Shown here piece after piece: positions 11,342 to 19,047 of a DNA stretch of 64,000 bases. The stretch is taken from contig NZ_CP121113.1 in the NCBI RefSeq assembly GCF_029581395.1, positions 983,501 through 1,047,500 on the forward strand, written 5' to 3'. Below the pieces are notes generated by a model, which saw nothing but the letters and a program-made list of their open reading frames with translations, was not told the DNA's origin and did no database searches. Origin of the DNA: Roseinatronobacter sp. S2 (GTDB lineage Bacteria; Pseudomonadota; Alphaproteobacteria; Rhodobacterales; Rhodobacteraceae). The position numbers were made by a program, and so were the translations under genes. Position 1 is the first letter of the stretch. Every line of letters starts with the position of its first letter.

Positions 11342-11725
11342 TCAGGCCGGAACGGGCGTGCGCATGGCCCATGCGCGGATTTCCAGCAGGGAATCGCGGC
11401 GCGACGCATCCATACGGACAACCGACAGGCCGGGGGGGGCGTTTGGGTCAACCCATTCGTTCCAGACGGGCACGAATGCAGGCCAGTCGCCCATATCGGC
11501 CAGCCAGACCTGAACCTGCACAATCTGGTCGTGCCCGCTGCCCATCTGCGCCAGCAATTCGTCGATGACGCCCAGAATATCGCGGCTTTGCGCGGCGAAA
11601 TCCGCAGCCTTGTCCGGCGCGGTCAGACAGACCGATGCAATATCACCCGCCGCAGACCCGAGAAAGATTTTAGGCCCCCAACTGTCGATGCGTCCTGTTT
11701 TCTGAATGCTCATGCTCATGCTCAT
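11342..11725 (-). CDS. RidA-family protein lacking the conserved arginine
   Basis: A 127-residue YjgF/YER057c/UK114 (Rid) fold protein. It pairs with the gene just upstream: both share the VxVWLxDM and VWNxWVD blocks. The arginine that binds the carboxylate of imine substrates in active RidA (context PPxR) is Leu100 here (APPGLSVV), so classical imine deaminase activity is doubtful. The start region holds three tandem ATGAGC units (ATG at 11725, 11719 and 11713). The first overlaps the upstream stop as ATGA; the second has better spacing from GAGG, so the exact start is uncertain. It is followed after 23 bases by the ABC ATPase. Confidence 0.85.
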   Translation of the reverse strand: MSMSMSIQKTGRIDSWGPKIFLGSAAGDIASVCLTAPDKAADFAAQSRDILGVIDELLAQMGSGHDQIVQVQVWLADMGDWPAFVPVWNEWVDPNAPPGLSVVRMDASRRDSLLEIRAWAMRTPVPA

Positions 11726-12087
11726 ACCTCGGGCCGGTAGGCGACGGCCACGATTTCCAGCAGCAGGTCGGGGCGATACAATTCGCCGGACACACAGGTG
11801 CGCGCGGGCGGGTTGGCGGCGTCCACCCACTGGTTCCAGACGGAATTCAGGCCGGAAAAGTAGCGCATGTCCTTCAGCCAGATGGTGACAGTGAACAGAT
11901 CGGCCTGCGTCAGGCCCGCTTCGCGCAGCAATTCGTCCAGCTTGTCTATCGCATCTTGCGCCTGCGCCTTGATGTCACCATCAAGGTTGCGCGGCTGGAT
12001 GCCTGTCATATGGACCCAGTTGCCGCTTTGGCACAAAAGCGCGCGATGTGCGCCGTCCATGGTTTCGGTGTGGCTGCGTGTGATCAT
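11722..12087 (-). CDS. RidA-family protein (putative 2-iminoacid deaminase)
   Basis: A 121-residue Rid-family protein. The motif NPPARTCVSGELYRPDLLLE keeps Arg96 at the position that binds the substrate carboxylate in RidA, so hydrolysis of reactive enamine/imine intermediates is possible. It starts at ATG 12087 with AAAGGA upstream and ends in an ATGA overlap with its arginine-less paralogue. Lying between the permeases and the ATPase of a peptide importer, it probably detoxifies or processes a product of the imported substrate; this is inferred from position alone. Confidence 0.88.
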   Translation of the reverse strand: MITRSHTETMDGAHRALLCQSGNWVHMTGIQPRNLDGDIKAQAQDAIDKLDELLREAGLTQADLFTVTIWLKDMRYFSGLNSVWNQWVDAANPPARTCVSGELYRPDLLLEIVAVAYRPEV

Positions 12088-12102
12088 GAATATGTCCTTT
12101 GG

Positions 12103-12990
12103 TTAGTGAGATTTCAGTTTAGGGTCGAACTGGTTGCGCAATGCGTCCCCCAGCAGGTTCAGCCCCAGCACAGTCAGGAAAATGGCCAGTCCCGGAAACA
12201 GCGCCATCCACCACGCACTGGAGATGTAGGAACGCGCATCTGACAACATGCCGCCCCATGTGGGAATACTTGGCGGGACCCCAAGGCCCAGAAAACTAAG
12301 CGATGATTCCGAGATGATGGCGTTTGCCATGGCAAAACTGGTCATGACAATGACCGACAGCATGACATTGGGCAGGATATGCTGGCGCAGAATGAACCAA
12401 TGCCCGGCCCCAAGGGATTGCGCGGCCAGTATGAATTCACGTTCGCGCAGGGCCATGGTTTCCGCGCGGGTCACGCGGCAATAGGGAATCCAGCGCTGTG
12501 CGGTCAGCGCGACAATCACAATGGTCAGCCCCTGTCCGATAAACGCCACGATGGCAATCGCCAGCATCAGGGGCGGAAAGGACCAGAAGATTTCGGCAAC
12601 TTTCTGGATTGCACTGTCAATCCGCCCGCGAAAATAGCCCGACACAATGCCCAGAAACACCCCAGCCACACTGGCAAACAACGCCACGGCGGTGGCAATG
12701 ATCAGCGACACCCGCGCGCCGTGGATAATCCGGCTAAGGATGTCGCGTCCGACATGGTCAGTGCCCAGAACATGCGGGCCGCGCCAGTCAGGCGGCGTCA
12801 GCGCCAGCATCAGATCCTGCCGGTTTGGGGCGTGCGGGGCAATCAGTTCGGCGAACAGGCCAAACACCACCAGCAACACAATCGTCAGAACCCCGTAGAT
12901 GCCCTTGAACCCTGTCAGGTGGCGATAATCCTCGCGCAGCTTTTGCCAGCGGTCGCGCAGGGACATCGTGGTTTGGGAAGCATTGTCCAT
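12103..12990 (-). CDS. Peptide-type ABC transporter permease (DppC-like)
   Basis: Inner-membrane permease of 295 residues. The N-terminal cytoplasmic stretch and first membrane helix (about 35-55) carry the OppC/DppC N-terminal motif. The binding-protein-dependent transport domain follows, with the EAA-type loop seen as YCRVTRAETMALREREFILAA (split here: YCRVTRAETM then ALREREFILAA) and GLGVPPSIPTWG near the C-terminus. It starts one base after the DppB-like gene stops, so translation is probably coupled. It works with the DppB-like permease and the fused ATPase. Confidence 0.93.
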   Translation of the reverse strand: MDNASQTTMSLRDRWQKLREDYRHLTGFKGIYGVLTIVLLVVFGLFAELIAPHAPNRQDLMLALTPPDWRGPHVLGTDHVGRDILSRIIHGARVSLIIATAVALFASVAGVFLGIVSGYFRGRIDSAIQKVAEIFWSFPPLMLAIAIVAFIGQGLTIVIVALTAQRWIPYCRVTRAETMALREREFILAAQSLGAGHWFILRQHILPNVMLSVIVMTSFAMANAIISESSLSFLGLGVPPSIPTWGGMLSDARSYISSAWWMALFPGLAIFLTVLGLNLLGDALRNQFDPKLKSH

Positions 12991-12991
12991 A

Positions 12992-13996
12992 TCAATTCAT
13001 CCGTATGCGCGGGTCAATAAGGGTGTAGATCAGGTCAATCAGCAGGTTCATCACAATGAACATGCCGGTATAAACCAGCACCAGCCCGATAATCAGCGGG
13101 AAATCCCGCGACGAAATGCCGGTAATCAGCAAGCTGCCAATGCCCGGCCATGCAAAGACCGTCTCGACGATCATTGCGCCCGACAAAAGCATGCCGAATT
13201 CCAGCCCGATGATGGTGACAACGCCTACCATGGCGTTGCGAAATGCGTGGCGCCATAACACGCGGGCCTCGCTTACACCCTTGGAGCGTGCGGTCATCAC
13301 AAAATCTTCGCGCAGCGCGTCCAGAACCTGTGCGCGGGTCATTTGCGTGATGATGCCCGTCATATTGGTGCCCAGCACGATTGCGGGCAATGCTAGGTAT
13401 TTCAGGGCCGCGCCCAATGCATCCCAGCGCCCTGCCAGAATGGAATCGATGATCAGAAACCCTGTGACATGCTCAACCCCCAGCCCCCAAGGTTCGCGCC
13501 CGCCAGAGGGCAGGATGTTGAAATAGCCGGCGAACAGCAAGATCAGCAGGATGCCCAGCCAGAAATTCGGCATGGATATGCCCGCAAAACTGAAGGCAGA
13601 TGCAATCGCATCCCATGCGGTTCCGGGGCGGGCGGCGGCCAGAACGCCCAATGGCACACCCACGCCCACCGCAATCAGCGTGGCGGCAACGGCCAGTTCT
13701 ATGGTGGCGGGCAGGCGTTCCATGACAATCTCGATCACGGGCATCTTGTAGCGAAAGGACATGCCGAAATCGCCGGTCAGGGCATTTCCCAGAAAGTTCA
13801 GAAACTGGATGAATGGCGGGCGGTCCAGCCCCCATGCTTCGCGGATGCGCGCCTTGTCAGCCTCTGATGCCTCGTCCGAGATCAGCATTGTCACCGCATC
13901 CCCCGGTGCCAGCTGCATCAGGGCGAAGATGATACCGGACACGACAATCAGAACCGGCACCGCGCCTGCAAGGCGTTTGATGAAATACAGCAGCAT
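12992..13996 (-). CDS. Peptide-type ABC transporter permease (DppB-like)
   Basis: A 334-residue integral membrane permease of the DppB/OppB family. It starts MLLYFIKRLAGAVPVLIVVS, has the ILLILLFAGYFNILPSGG loop and the permease motif around VMTARSKGVSEARVLWRHAF, and ends VNLLIDLIYTLIDPRIRMN-like (MNLLIDLIYTLIDPRIR). AAGGAAGG precedes ATG 13996. A strong stem-loop separates it from the binding-protein gene upstream, which usually lets the binding protein be made in excess. It forms the channel with the DppC-like protein. Confidence 0.94.
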   Translation of the reverse strand: MLLYFIKRLAGAVPVLIVVSGIIFALMQLAPGDAVTMLISDEASEADKARIREAWGLDRPPFIQFLNFLGNALTGDFGMSFRYKMPVIEIVMERLPATIELAVAATLIAVGVGVPLGVLAAARPGTAWDAIASAFSFAGISMPNFWLGILLILLFAGYFNILPSGGREPWGLGVEHVTGFLIIDSILAGRWDALGAALKYLALPAIVLGTNMTGIITQMTRAQVLDALREDFVMTARSKGVSEARVLWRHAFRNAMVGVVTIIGLEFGMLLSGAMIVETVFAWPGIGSLLITGISSRDFPLIIGLVLVYTGMFIVMNLLIDLIYTLIDPRIRMN

Positions 13997-14016
13997 ACGC
14001 GCCTTCCTTTCGAAAT

Positions 14017-14041
14017 CAGGCCCGAAACAGGTTCGGGCCTG
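14017..14041 (-). terminator. Intercistronic stem-loop between binding protein and permease
   Basis: A perfect 10-bp inverted repeat, CAGGCCCGAA / TTCGGGCCTG, with a 5-base loop, between the binding-protein stop and the dppB-like start. No U-run follows, so it is more likely an mRNA-stabilising or partial attenuator hairpin than a full terminator. Its place 3' of a solute-binding-protein gene matches the dctP-dctQ junction elsewhere in this window. Confidence 0.7.
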
Positions 14042-14052
14042 TGATCCGTCGC

Positions 14053-15567
14053 TTAGTTAACGAAGATTTCCCAACCATCCGCACGGTCAGCCGGGCGCGG
14101 CTGGAAAGAGATGTCCTTGGACACGCCCCAGCCCATCTGGTGCTGCCACATGAACGCGGCAGGCGCCTGATCTACCAGCCGGCGGATCGCGGCCTGCATC
14201 TTCAGCGCGCGTTCCTCGCCATCGAATTCTGACCGTTCAGCCGCCAGCAATTCATCAAGCTCGGGGTCCGAAAAGCCGATGCGTGGTGATCCGCCAGTGG
14301 CAAAATACTGGTGCAGCGCGCGCGACGGGTCGATCATGGACCCGCGGCCCATGTAGTAGAAGGGCACATTGCCTTGCTGCACATTGGCCCACAGGGTCGC
14401 CCATTCAGGCGTGTCCAGCGTAACGGTGAAGCCCGCTTCTTCCAGCATGGGAACCATGGCTTCGGCAATCTGGCGGTCGGCGGTATAGCGCCCCACAGGT
14501 GTGGACAGGGTCACTTCAACACCTTCCAGATCCACCGACTGCAACAGCGCGCGTGCTTTCGCGGGGTCATAGTCCAAGGGCGTGGTGAAATCAGGGTCAA
14601 AGCCGATCTGCCCCTCGCTTACAGGGCCATGCAGAATGGTTGCCTGATCTTGCAAAATGGCGCGGGCAATCGCTTCGCGGTTGATGGCGTGAACCACGGC
14701 CTGCCGCGCTTCCAGCACATCCCATGGGTGGGTGTTGGGCGACATGGCCAGAAACATCATCTCGACCGAATTGGTCGTGGCAATATCGGCATTCGGCAGG
14801 TCGCGCACGCGCTGCATCAGTTGCGGGGGCACGCCCTGGGCAATCTGCACCTCGCCATTGGCAAGGGCCGTCACACGCTGTTCGGGTTCGGGCATCAGGC
14901 GATACATGATCTGCGCGGGGTTATTTGGCGTAGTCATCGGGTGGGTGTCATCGCGTTCGATGATCATGTGCTGGCCGATGCTGACCTCGACCATCTTGTA
15001 GGGACCAGCGCCGTAAGGTGCCTGACGGAACATATCATCGCCAAGTTCATCAAACAGCGCCTTGGATGTGACCTGCACACCGGCCAGATTGTCGGGCACG
15101 GTGGCGTCAGGGGTATGCGTGGTGATGTGAACTGTCAGATCGTCAATCGCCTCGACACTGGCCCAGTCACTGACAAGGAAGGACTTTCCAGATCCGGGGT
15201 TGTTGCCCATATAGTCGATGGAATGCACGATGTCGGCTGCCAGCACCGGTTCGCCGTTATGGCGTGTCAGTCCTTCGGGCAGGGTTATTTCCCATGTCAG
15301 CTCGTCAATCGCCTCGACCGACTCGGCCAGATAGGGGACGAATTCCCCTGCATCAAAATCATAGCGCGTGACACAGCCATAGACCTGGCACCAGACGCTG
15401 CCCATCAATACGACGGGGTCGGCATAGGGGTTGTAGCCCGAAATGGTTTCGGTTGTGGCGACTGCGACGCGCGCATCTGTATAGTCCTGCGCAGCCAGAG
15501 GTATGGCCGTCGCGGCAAGGGCAGCCACGCTCAAGCTGGATAAAGTTGCTTTTCTCATCTTGGTCAT
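14053..15567 (-). CDS. Periplasmic solute-binding protein of a peptide ABC transporter (family 5)
   Basis: About 504 residues with a cleavable signal peptide (MRKATLSSLSVAALAATAIPLAAQ), then a family 5 (DppA/OppA) fold. Typical blocks are visible: YLAESVEAIDELTWEITLPEG, VLAADIVHSIDYM and YDPAKARALLQSVDLEGVEV. It captures the substrate in the periplasm for the permeases downstream. ATG 15567 or the in-frame ATG 15558 may be the start; an upstream TTG is less likely. It is first in the operon, and the divergent intergenic region holds two operator-like motifs. The substrate is not known: peptides, gamma-glutamyl compounds or opine-like molecules are all possible. Confidence 0.93.
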   Translation of the reverse strand: MTKMRKATLSSLSVAALAATAIPLAAQDYTDARVAVATTETISGYNPYADPVVLMGSVWCQVYGCVTRYDFDAGEFVPYLAESVEAIDELTWEITLPEGLTRHNGEPVLAADIVHSIDYMGNNPGSGKSFLVSDWASVEAIDDLTVHITTHTPDATVPDNLAGVQVTSKALFDELGDDMFRQAPYGAGPYKMVEVSIGQHMIIERDDTHPMTTPNNPAQIMYRLMPEPEQRVTALANGEVQIAQGVPPQLMQRVRDLPNADIATTNSVEMMFLAMSPNTHPWDVLEARQAVVHAINREAIARAILQDQATILHGPVSEGQIGFDPDFTTPLDYDPAKARALLQSVDLEGVEVTLSTPVGRYTADRQIAEAMVPMLEEAGFTVTLDTPEWATLWANVQQGNVPFYYMGRGSMIDPSRALHQYFATGGSPRIGFSDPELDELLAAERSEFDGEERALKMQAAIRRLVDQAPAAFMWQHQMGWGVSKDISFQPRPADRADGWEIFVN

Positions 15568-15609
15568 CCCGTTTGGGGCCAGTCGTTCAGACAAGGCGTT
15601 TGCTTATTC

Positions 15610-15661
15610 AGTGACCGTTCGCTACTTTTAGCGGGGTCAATCAATAAGTGAACGTTTACTT
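15610..15661. promoter_or_regulatory. Two similar operator-like motifs between the ABC operon and tetR
   Basis: AAGTGAACGTTTACTT (15646-15661) is a 16-bp near-perfect palindrome with 7 of 8 pairs. A related copy, AGTGACCGTTCGCT (15610-15623), lies 36 bp away, and both share GTGA[A/C]CGTT. Between them CGCTA-CTTT-TAGCG (15620-15633) is a perfect small inverted repeat. Paired palindromes between a transporter operon and a divergent TetR gene are typical TetR operator arrangements. That this TetR protein binds them is inferred. Confidence 0.6.
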
Positions 15662-15775
15662 ACCTAATGGGAAGCGATTAAACTGGTTTCATCTTGAAGA
15701 CGGGTGTGGTCACGGCACGGGTGATCATGATTTAGACAAAGCGCCTTACTTCTGCGCAAAACTGGGACAGGAATT

Positions 15776-16423
15776 GTGGAAAGCACGACAATAGACAGGG
15801 AAATCGATTCGGCCCTTGGCGTTCAGGAACGGCTGCTGGTCGCGGGCACTGCGGAATTTGTCCGCCACGGGTTTCAGGGGGCAAGTATTTCAACAATCGT
15901 AAGTGCTGCGCGGTGTAATGTGCGCATGGTGTATCATTATTTCGGCAATAAACTGGGTTTGTATCGCGCCTGTATTGCGCGTGTGTATCAGCATTTGCGC
16001 GACGCCGAGGCACAGGCGGAATTCTGGAATGCCCCCCCGCGCGACGCGATTGCCGAACTGGTGCGCTTTACTTTCGACTATATGCTGGAGCATCCTGAAT
16101 TTCAGGGCATGATGCGTGTGGAGAACATGGCCGATGGCCAGCATGTGCGCGAAGTATCCGACGTGAATGACCGCGCATCCAGCTTGTTCGGGCGTATGAA
16201 TACGGTGCTGGATCAGGGGGTGCGTACTGGCGATTTCAACCGGCGGCCGGATGCGGGCGCGCTGTATCTGTCCATTCTGGGGCTATGCACGATTCATATT
16301 GCCAACCGACACACAATGCAGGTTGTTATGGGCCGTGATCTGGCCAGTCCTGAATTCCTGACTGCGCGCCGCGAAGAAATTGTGGGCATTATTCTGGCAT
16401 CCTTGCAGCAGGACCCCGCATGA
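15776..16423 (+). CDS. TetR/AcrR family transcriptional regulator
   Basis: A 215-residue TetR-type repressor. The N-terminal helix-turn-helix is clear (about 18-62: LVAGTAEFVRHGFQGASIS then NVRMVYHYFGNKLGLYR). The C-terminal half is a TetR ligand-binding region. It starts at GTG 15776 with ACAGGA upstream. It overlaps the gamma-glutamyltransferase gene by ATGA and diverges from the peptide ABC operon, so it probably controls both, using the palindromes at 15610-15661. The ligand is unknown. Confidence 0.92.
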   Translation: MESTTIDREIDSALGVQERLLVAGTAEFVRHGFQGASISTIVSAARCNVRMVYHYFGNKLGLYRACIARVYQHLRDAEAQAEFWNAPPRDAIAELVRFTFDYMLEHPEFQGMMRVENMADGQHVREVSDVNDRASSLFGRMNTVLDQGVRTGDFNRRPDAGALYLSILGLCTIHIANRHTMQVVMGRDLASPEFLTARREEIVGIILASLQQDPA

Positions 16424-17949
16424 CAGCCGCCCTGACCACGCCGCACCCGCTGGCGACAGCGGCGGGCATGAACGTATTGCGCGCAGGCGGCACAGCGCCA
16501 GAGGCATTGATCGCCGCAGGGGCGGTGCTGGCGGTGGTCATGCCGCATTTTTGCGGCTTGGGGGGCGATGCGGTCTGGCTGGTGACAACGCCCAAAGGTG
16601 GCCCGCGCAGCTTCATGGCAATCGGGCAGGGGCTGGACCGCCCCTTTCCCACCGGTCCTATACCCTTGCGCGGGGCGGGGTCCATTATGACCAGCGCGGC
16701 CGTGGTCGCGGGCTGGGCGCATGCGCTGGATTTTGCGCGCGCTGAACTGGATGGCCGGTCCAGATGGGGTGATCTGCTTGCACCCGCGATACGCCACGCG
16801 GAAGCGGGCTTTCCCGTCACCGCGTCACAGGAATTCTGGACGCGCTTTCGGGCGGCTGACCTGCCAGCATGGCCCGGTTTTGCGCCGGTTTTTCTGCAAG
16901 ACGGCCAACCCCCAAAGGCAGGCCATATCCTGCACCAGCGCGAACTGGCGCATTCGTTGCGCAGCATCGCACAAGATGGCGCGCAGGCGTTCTATCGCGG
17001 TGCGCTGTCGCACAAGATTGTTGACGGGTTGCGCGCCGCAGGGGTTCACATCTCGCACGCGGATCTGGCCCGCACCACCTGCCGGGAGGGGCAGCCCCTG
17101 TCCCTGCCTTATCGGGGCCTGACCCTTCTGGCCCCGCCACCGCCCACCCAGGGGCTGACAACCTTGCAAATCATGGGCCAGCTGGCGGCGCTGGATTTCA
17201 GCAATGTGCAGGCAGGCAGCGCCGATCATATCCATCTATGTGTCGAGGCGGTGAAACGCGCCTTCTTGCAGCGCGGCCAGATCGCCGACCCTGCATTTCA
17301 CCCCATGGACATGCAACACCAGCTTGATCAATCGCGGCTGGACGGGTGGGCGCAGGACATCTCCATGTCCACGGCCCTGCCATGGCCGCATGTTTGGGCG
17401 CATGGTGACACTGTGTTTCTGGGCGCGATTGATGAGATGGGCAATGCGGCAAGCGTCTTGCAAAGCACATATTTCGACTGGGGCAGCGGCGTTGTCGCGG
17501 GTGATACGGGGATTATCTGGCAAAACCGCGGGGCGGCGTTCAGCGCGGACCCTGCCCATGTCAACGCGTTCGCACCGGGCAAGCTGCCGTTCTACACCCT
17601 TAATCCCGGCATCGCGCTTCAGGGGGGCAAGCCCAAATTCGTCTATGGCACGCAAGGTGCCGACGGGCAGCCGCAAACGCTGGCCATGGTCCTGACGCGG
17701 ATGATTGATTTCGGCCAATCCCCGCCCGATGCACTGGCCGGTCCGCGCTTCCTGCTGGGGCGCACGTTTTCAGACAGCCGCGACAGCCTGAAGCTGGAAG
17801 CCGATGTCGATGCGCCGACCCGTGCAGCGCTTGCCGCGCGCGGGCATGAAATCAGCATGATCGCGGCGCAAAGCCCGATGGCGGGGCTGGCGGGTGTTGT
17901 GCAATGCCGCGACGGGCGCAGGCAGGCATGGCATGACCCGCGCCTGTAG
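16420..17949 (+). CDS. Gamma-glutamyltransferase family protein
   Basis: A 509-residue Ntn-hydrolase of the gamma-glutamyltranspeptidase family. The N-terminal block TPHPLATAAGMNVLRAGG and the GLGGDAVWLV region (about 47) are typical. The autoprocessing and nucleophile threonine is probably Thr331 in HGDTVFLGAIDEMGNAAS, aligned with the usual TTHxSVVDxxGNAVS. The second Thr and His of TTH are Val and Phe here, so this is a divergent subfamily. No signal peptide is seen, so the enzyme is probably cytoplasmic. It is co-transcribed with TetR and faces a peptide importer with two Rid proteins. Cleavage of an imported gamma-glutamyl compound is a reasonable inference. Confidence 0.88.
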   Translation: MTAALTTPHPLATAAGMNVLRAGGTAPEALIAAGAVLAVVMPHFCGLGGDAVWLVTTPKGGPRSFMAIGQGLDRPFPTGPIPLRGAGSIMTSAAVVAGWAHALDFARAELDGRSRWGDLLAPAIRHAEAGFPVTASQEFWTRFRAADLPAWPGFAPVFLQDGQPPKAGHILHQRELAHSLRSIAQDGAQAFYRGALSHKIVDGLRAAGVHISHADLARTTCREGQPLSLPYRGLTLLAPPPPTQGLTTLQIMGQLAALDFSNVQAGSADHIHLCVEAVKRAFLQRGQIADPAFHPMDMQHQLDQSRLDGWAQDISMSTALPWPHVWAHGDTVFLGAIDEMGNAASVLQSTYFDWGSGVVAGDTGIIWQNRGAAFSADPAHVNAFAPGKLPFYTLNPGIALQGGKPKFVYGTQGADGQPQTLAMVLTRMIDFGQSPPDALAGPRFLLGRTFSDSRDSLKLEADVDAPTRAALAARGHEISMIAAQSPMAGLAGVVQCRDGRRQAWHDPRL

Positions 17950-17979
17950 CGGCTGCGGGTTCGGGACCATATAGCCTGA

Positions 17980-19047
17980 TCAGTGTGTCAGGCATCTGGC
18001 GATGACCTGCCGGAGTATGTGTGCCGTGTCCTGCCAGCCTGGCAAAGATGCCCCCGCCATTTGGCTTGTGCGCGTCAGCGCGTCATAAAGCGCGCTGTCT
18101 GACAACAGTTTGCGCAACGCCTGCGCAAAATCATCAGGGCTGTCGGGCGCGACCAGCAGGCCCGCGCCGCGCATCGTTTCTGTAACGGCCCCTGTCGCGC
18201 AGCTTACGCTCGGCAGGCCATGAAGCTGGGCTTCACCCAGCACCATGCCATAGCCTTCATACCGTGTGGCCAGTGCAAAGATATGGGCAGACCGATAGTA
18301 TTGTGACAGCGCCGCTGAAGACAACTTTCCCGCCAGCAAGACGCGGTCTTGCAGTTTCAGATCGCGGCGCACCGCTTCAAGCTGATGCAGATACGTAGGG
18401 TCCTGCACCATGCCCACGATGACAGATTGCCAGTCCATATCCGTGATCTGGCCAAGTGCGCGCAGCAGCACATCATGCCCTTTGCGCGGGCATATCAGAC
18501 CGACACTCAGGATAAGTGGCGGGTCCATGCGGGGCAGGGGCGCGGCCTGTTCGGCGCGGTCGAAACCGGGGGGCGCGACAGTGATGCGCGTGCGTGATAC
18601 CCCGAACCGGTCTTGCAACAGCGTGGCTACATGCGCCGATGGCACAATGATATGACAGGCGTGGCGCAGGTTCGCGGCTTCGCGCGTGATCAATTCTGCG
18701 GCGCGATCTGCGGCCAGTCCGGTTTCCAGCCCAAGCGGGTGATGCAACATCACAATCACGGGCCGGTTCAGGCGGGCCACGTCGCGGGTGGCCATTGCGC
18801 CAAATGTCAGCCCGTCAATGATTACGGGCATCATGTCTGGCAGGTCATGCAGCTGTGCAAGTGTCGCGCCTGTGCAGGCGGCGTCTGGCGTGGGCCAACC
18901 GGCAGGCAGGGCCACATGACGCACCGGATGGCCAAGTGCGCGCAAGGTTTCGATCACGCGGCGGTCGTAATATGTGCCACCACTTCGCATCATGATGTCG
19001 CCGGGCACCGCAAAGGCGATTTCAGGATATAGGCGCGCGCCGGTCAT
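17980..19047 (-). CDS. Glycosyltransferase, GT4-like, in the glucan operon
   Basis: A 355-residue glycosyltransferase with the GT-B fold. The C-terminal half has VGLICPRKGHDVLLRALGQI (about 200-220) and the nucleotide-sugar binding block RYEGYGMVLGEAQLHGLPSVSC, an E-x7-E type motif. It starts at ATG 19047, overlapping the OpgG/D stop as ATGA, and is the last gene of the four-gene glucan operon. It probably adds a sugar to, or branches, the periplasmic glucan or a linked lipid. Neither donor nor acceptor can be read from the sequence. It converges on the gamma-glutamyltransferase gene. Confidence 0.88.
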   Translation of the reverse strand: MTGARLYPEIAFAVPGDIMMRSGGTYYDRRVIETLRALGHPVRHVALPAGWPTPDAACTGATLAQLHDLPDMMPVIIDGLTFGAMATRDVARLNRPVIVMLHHPLGLETGLAADRAAELITREAANLRHACHIIVPSAHVATLLQDRFGVSRTRITVAPPGFDRAEQAAPLPRMDPPLILSVGLICPRKGHDVLLRALGQITDMDWQSVIVGMVQDPTYLHQLEAVRRDLKLQDRVLLAGKLSSAALSQYYRSAHIFALATRYEGYGMVLGEAQLHGLPSVSCATGAVTETMRGAGLLVAPDSPDDFAQALRKLLSDSALYDALTRTSQMAGASLPGWQDTAHILRQVIARCLTH

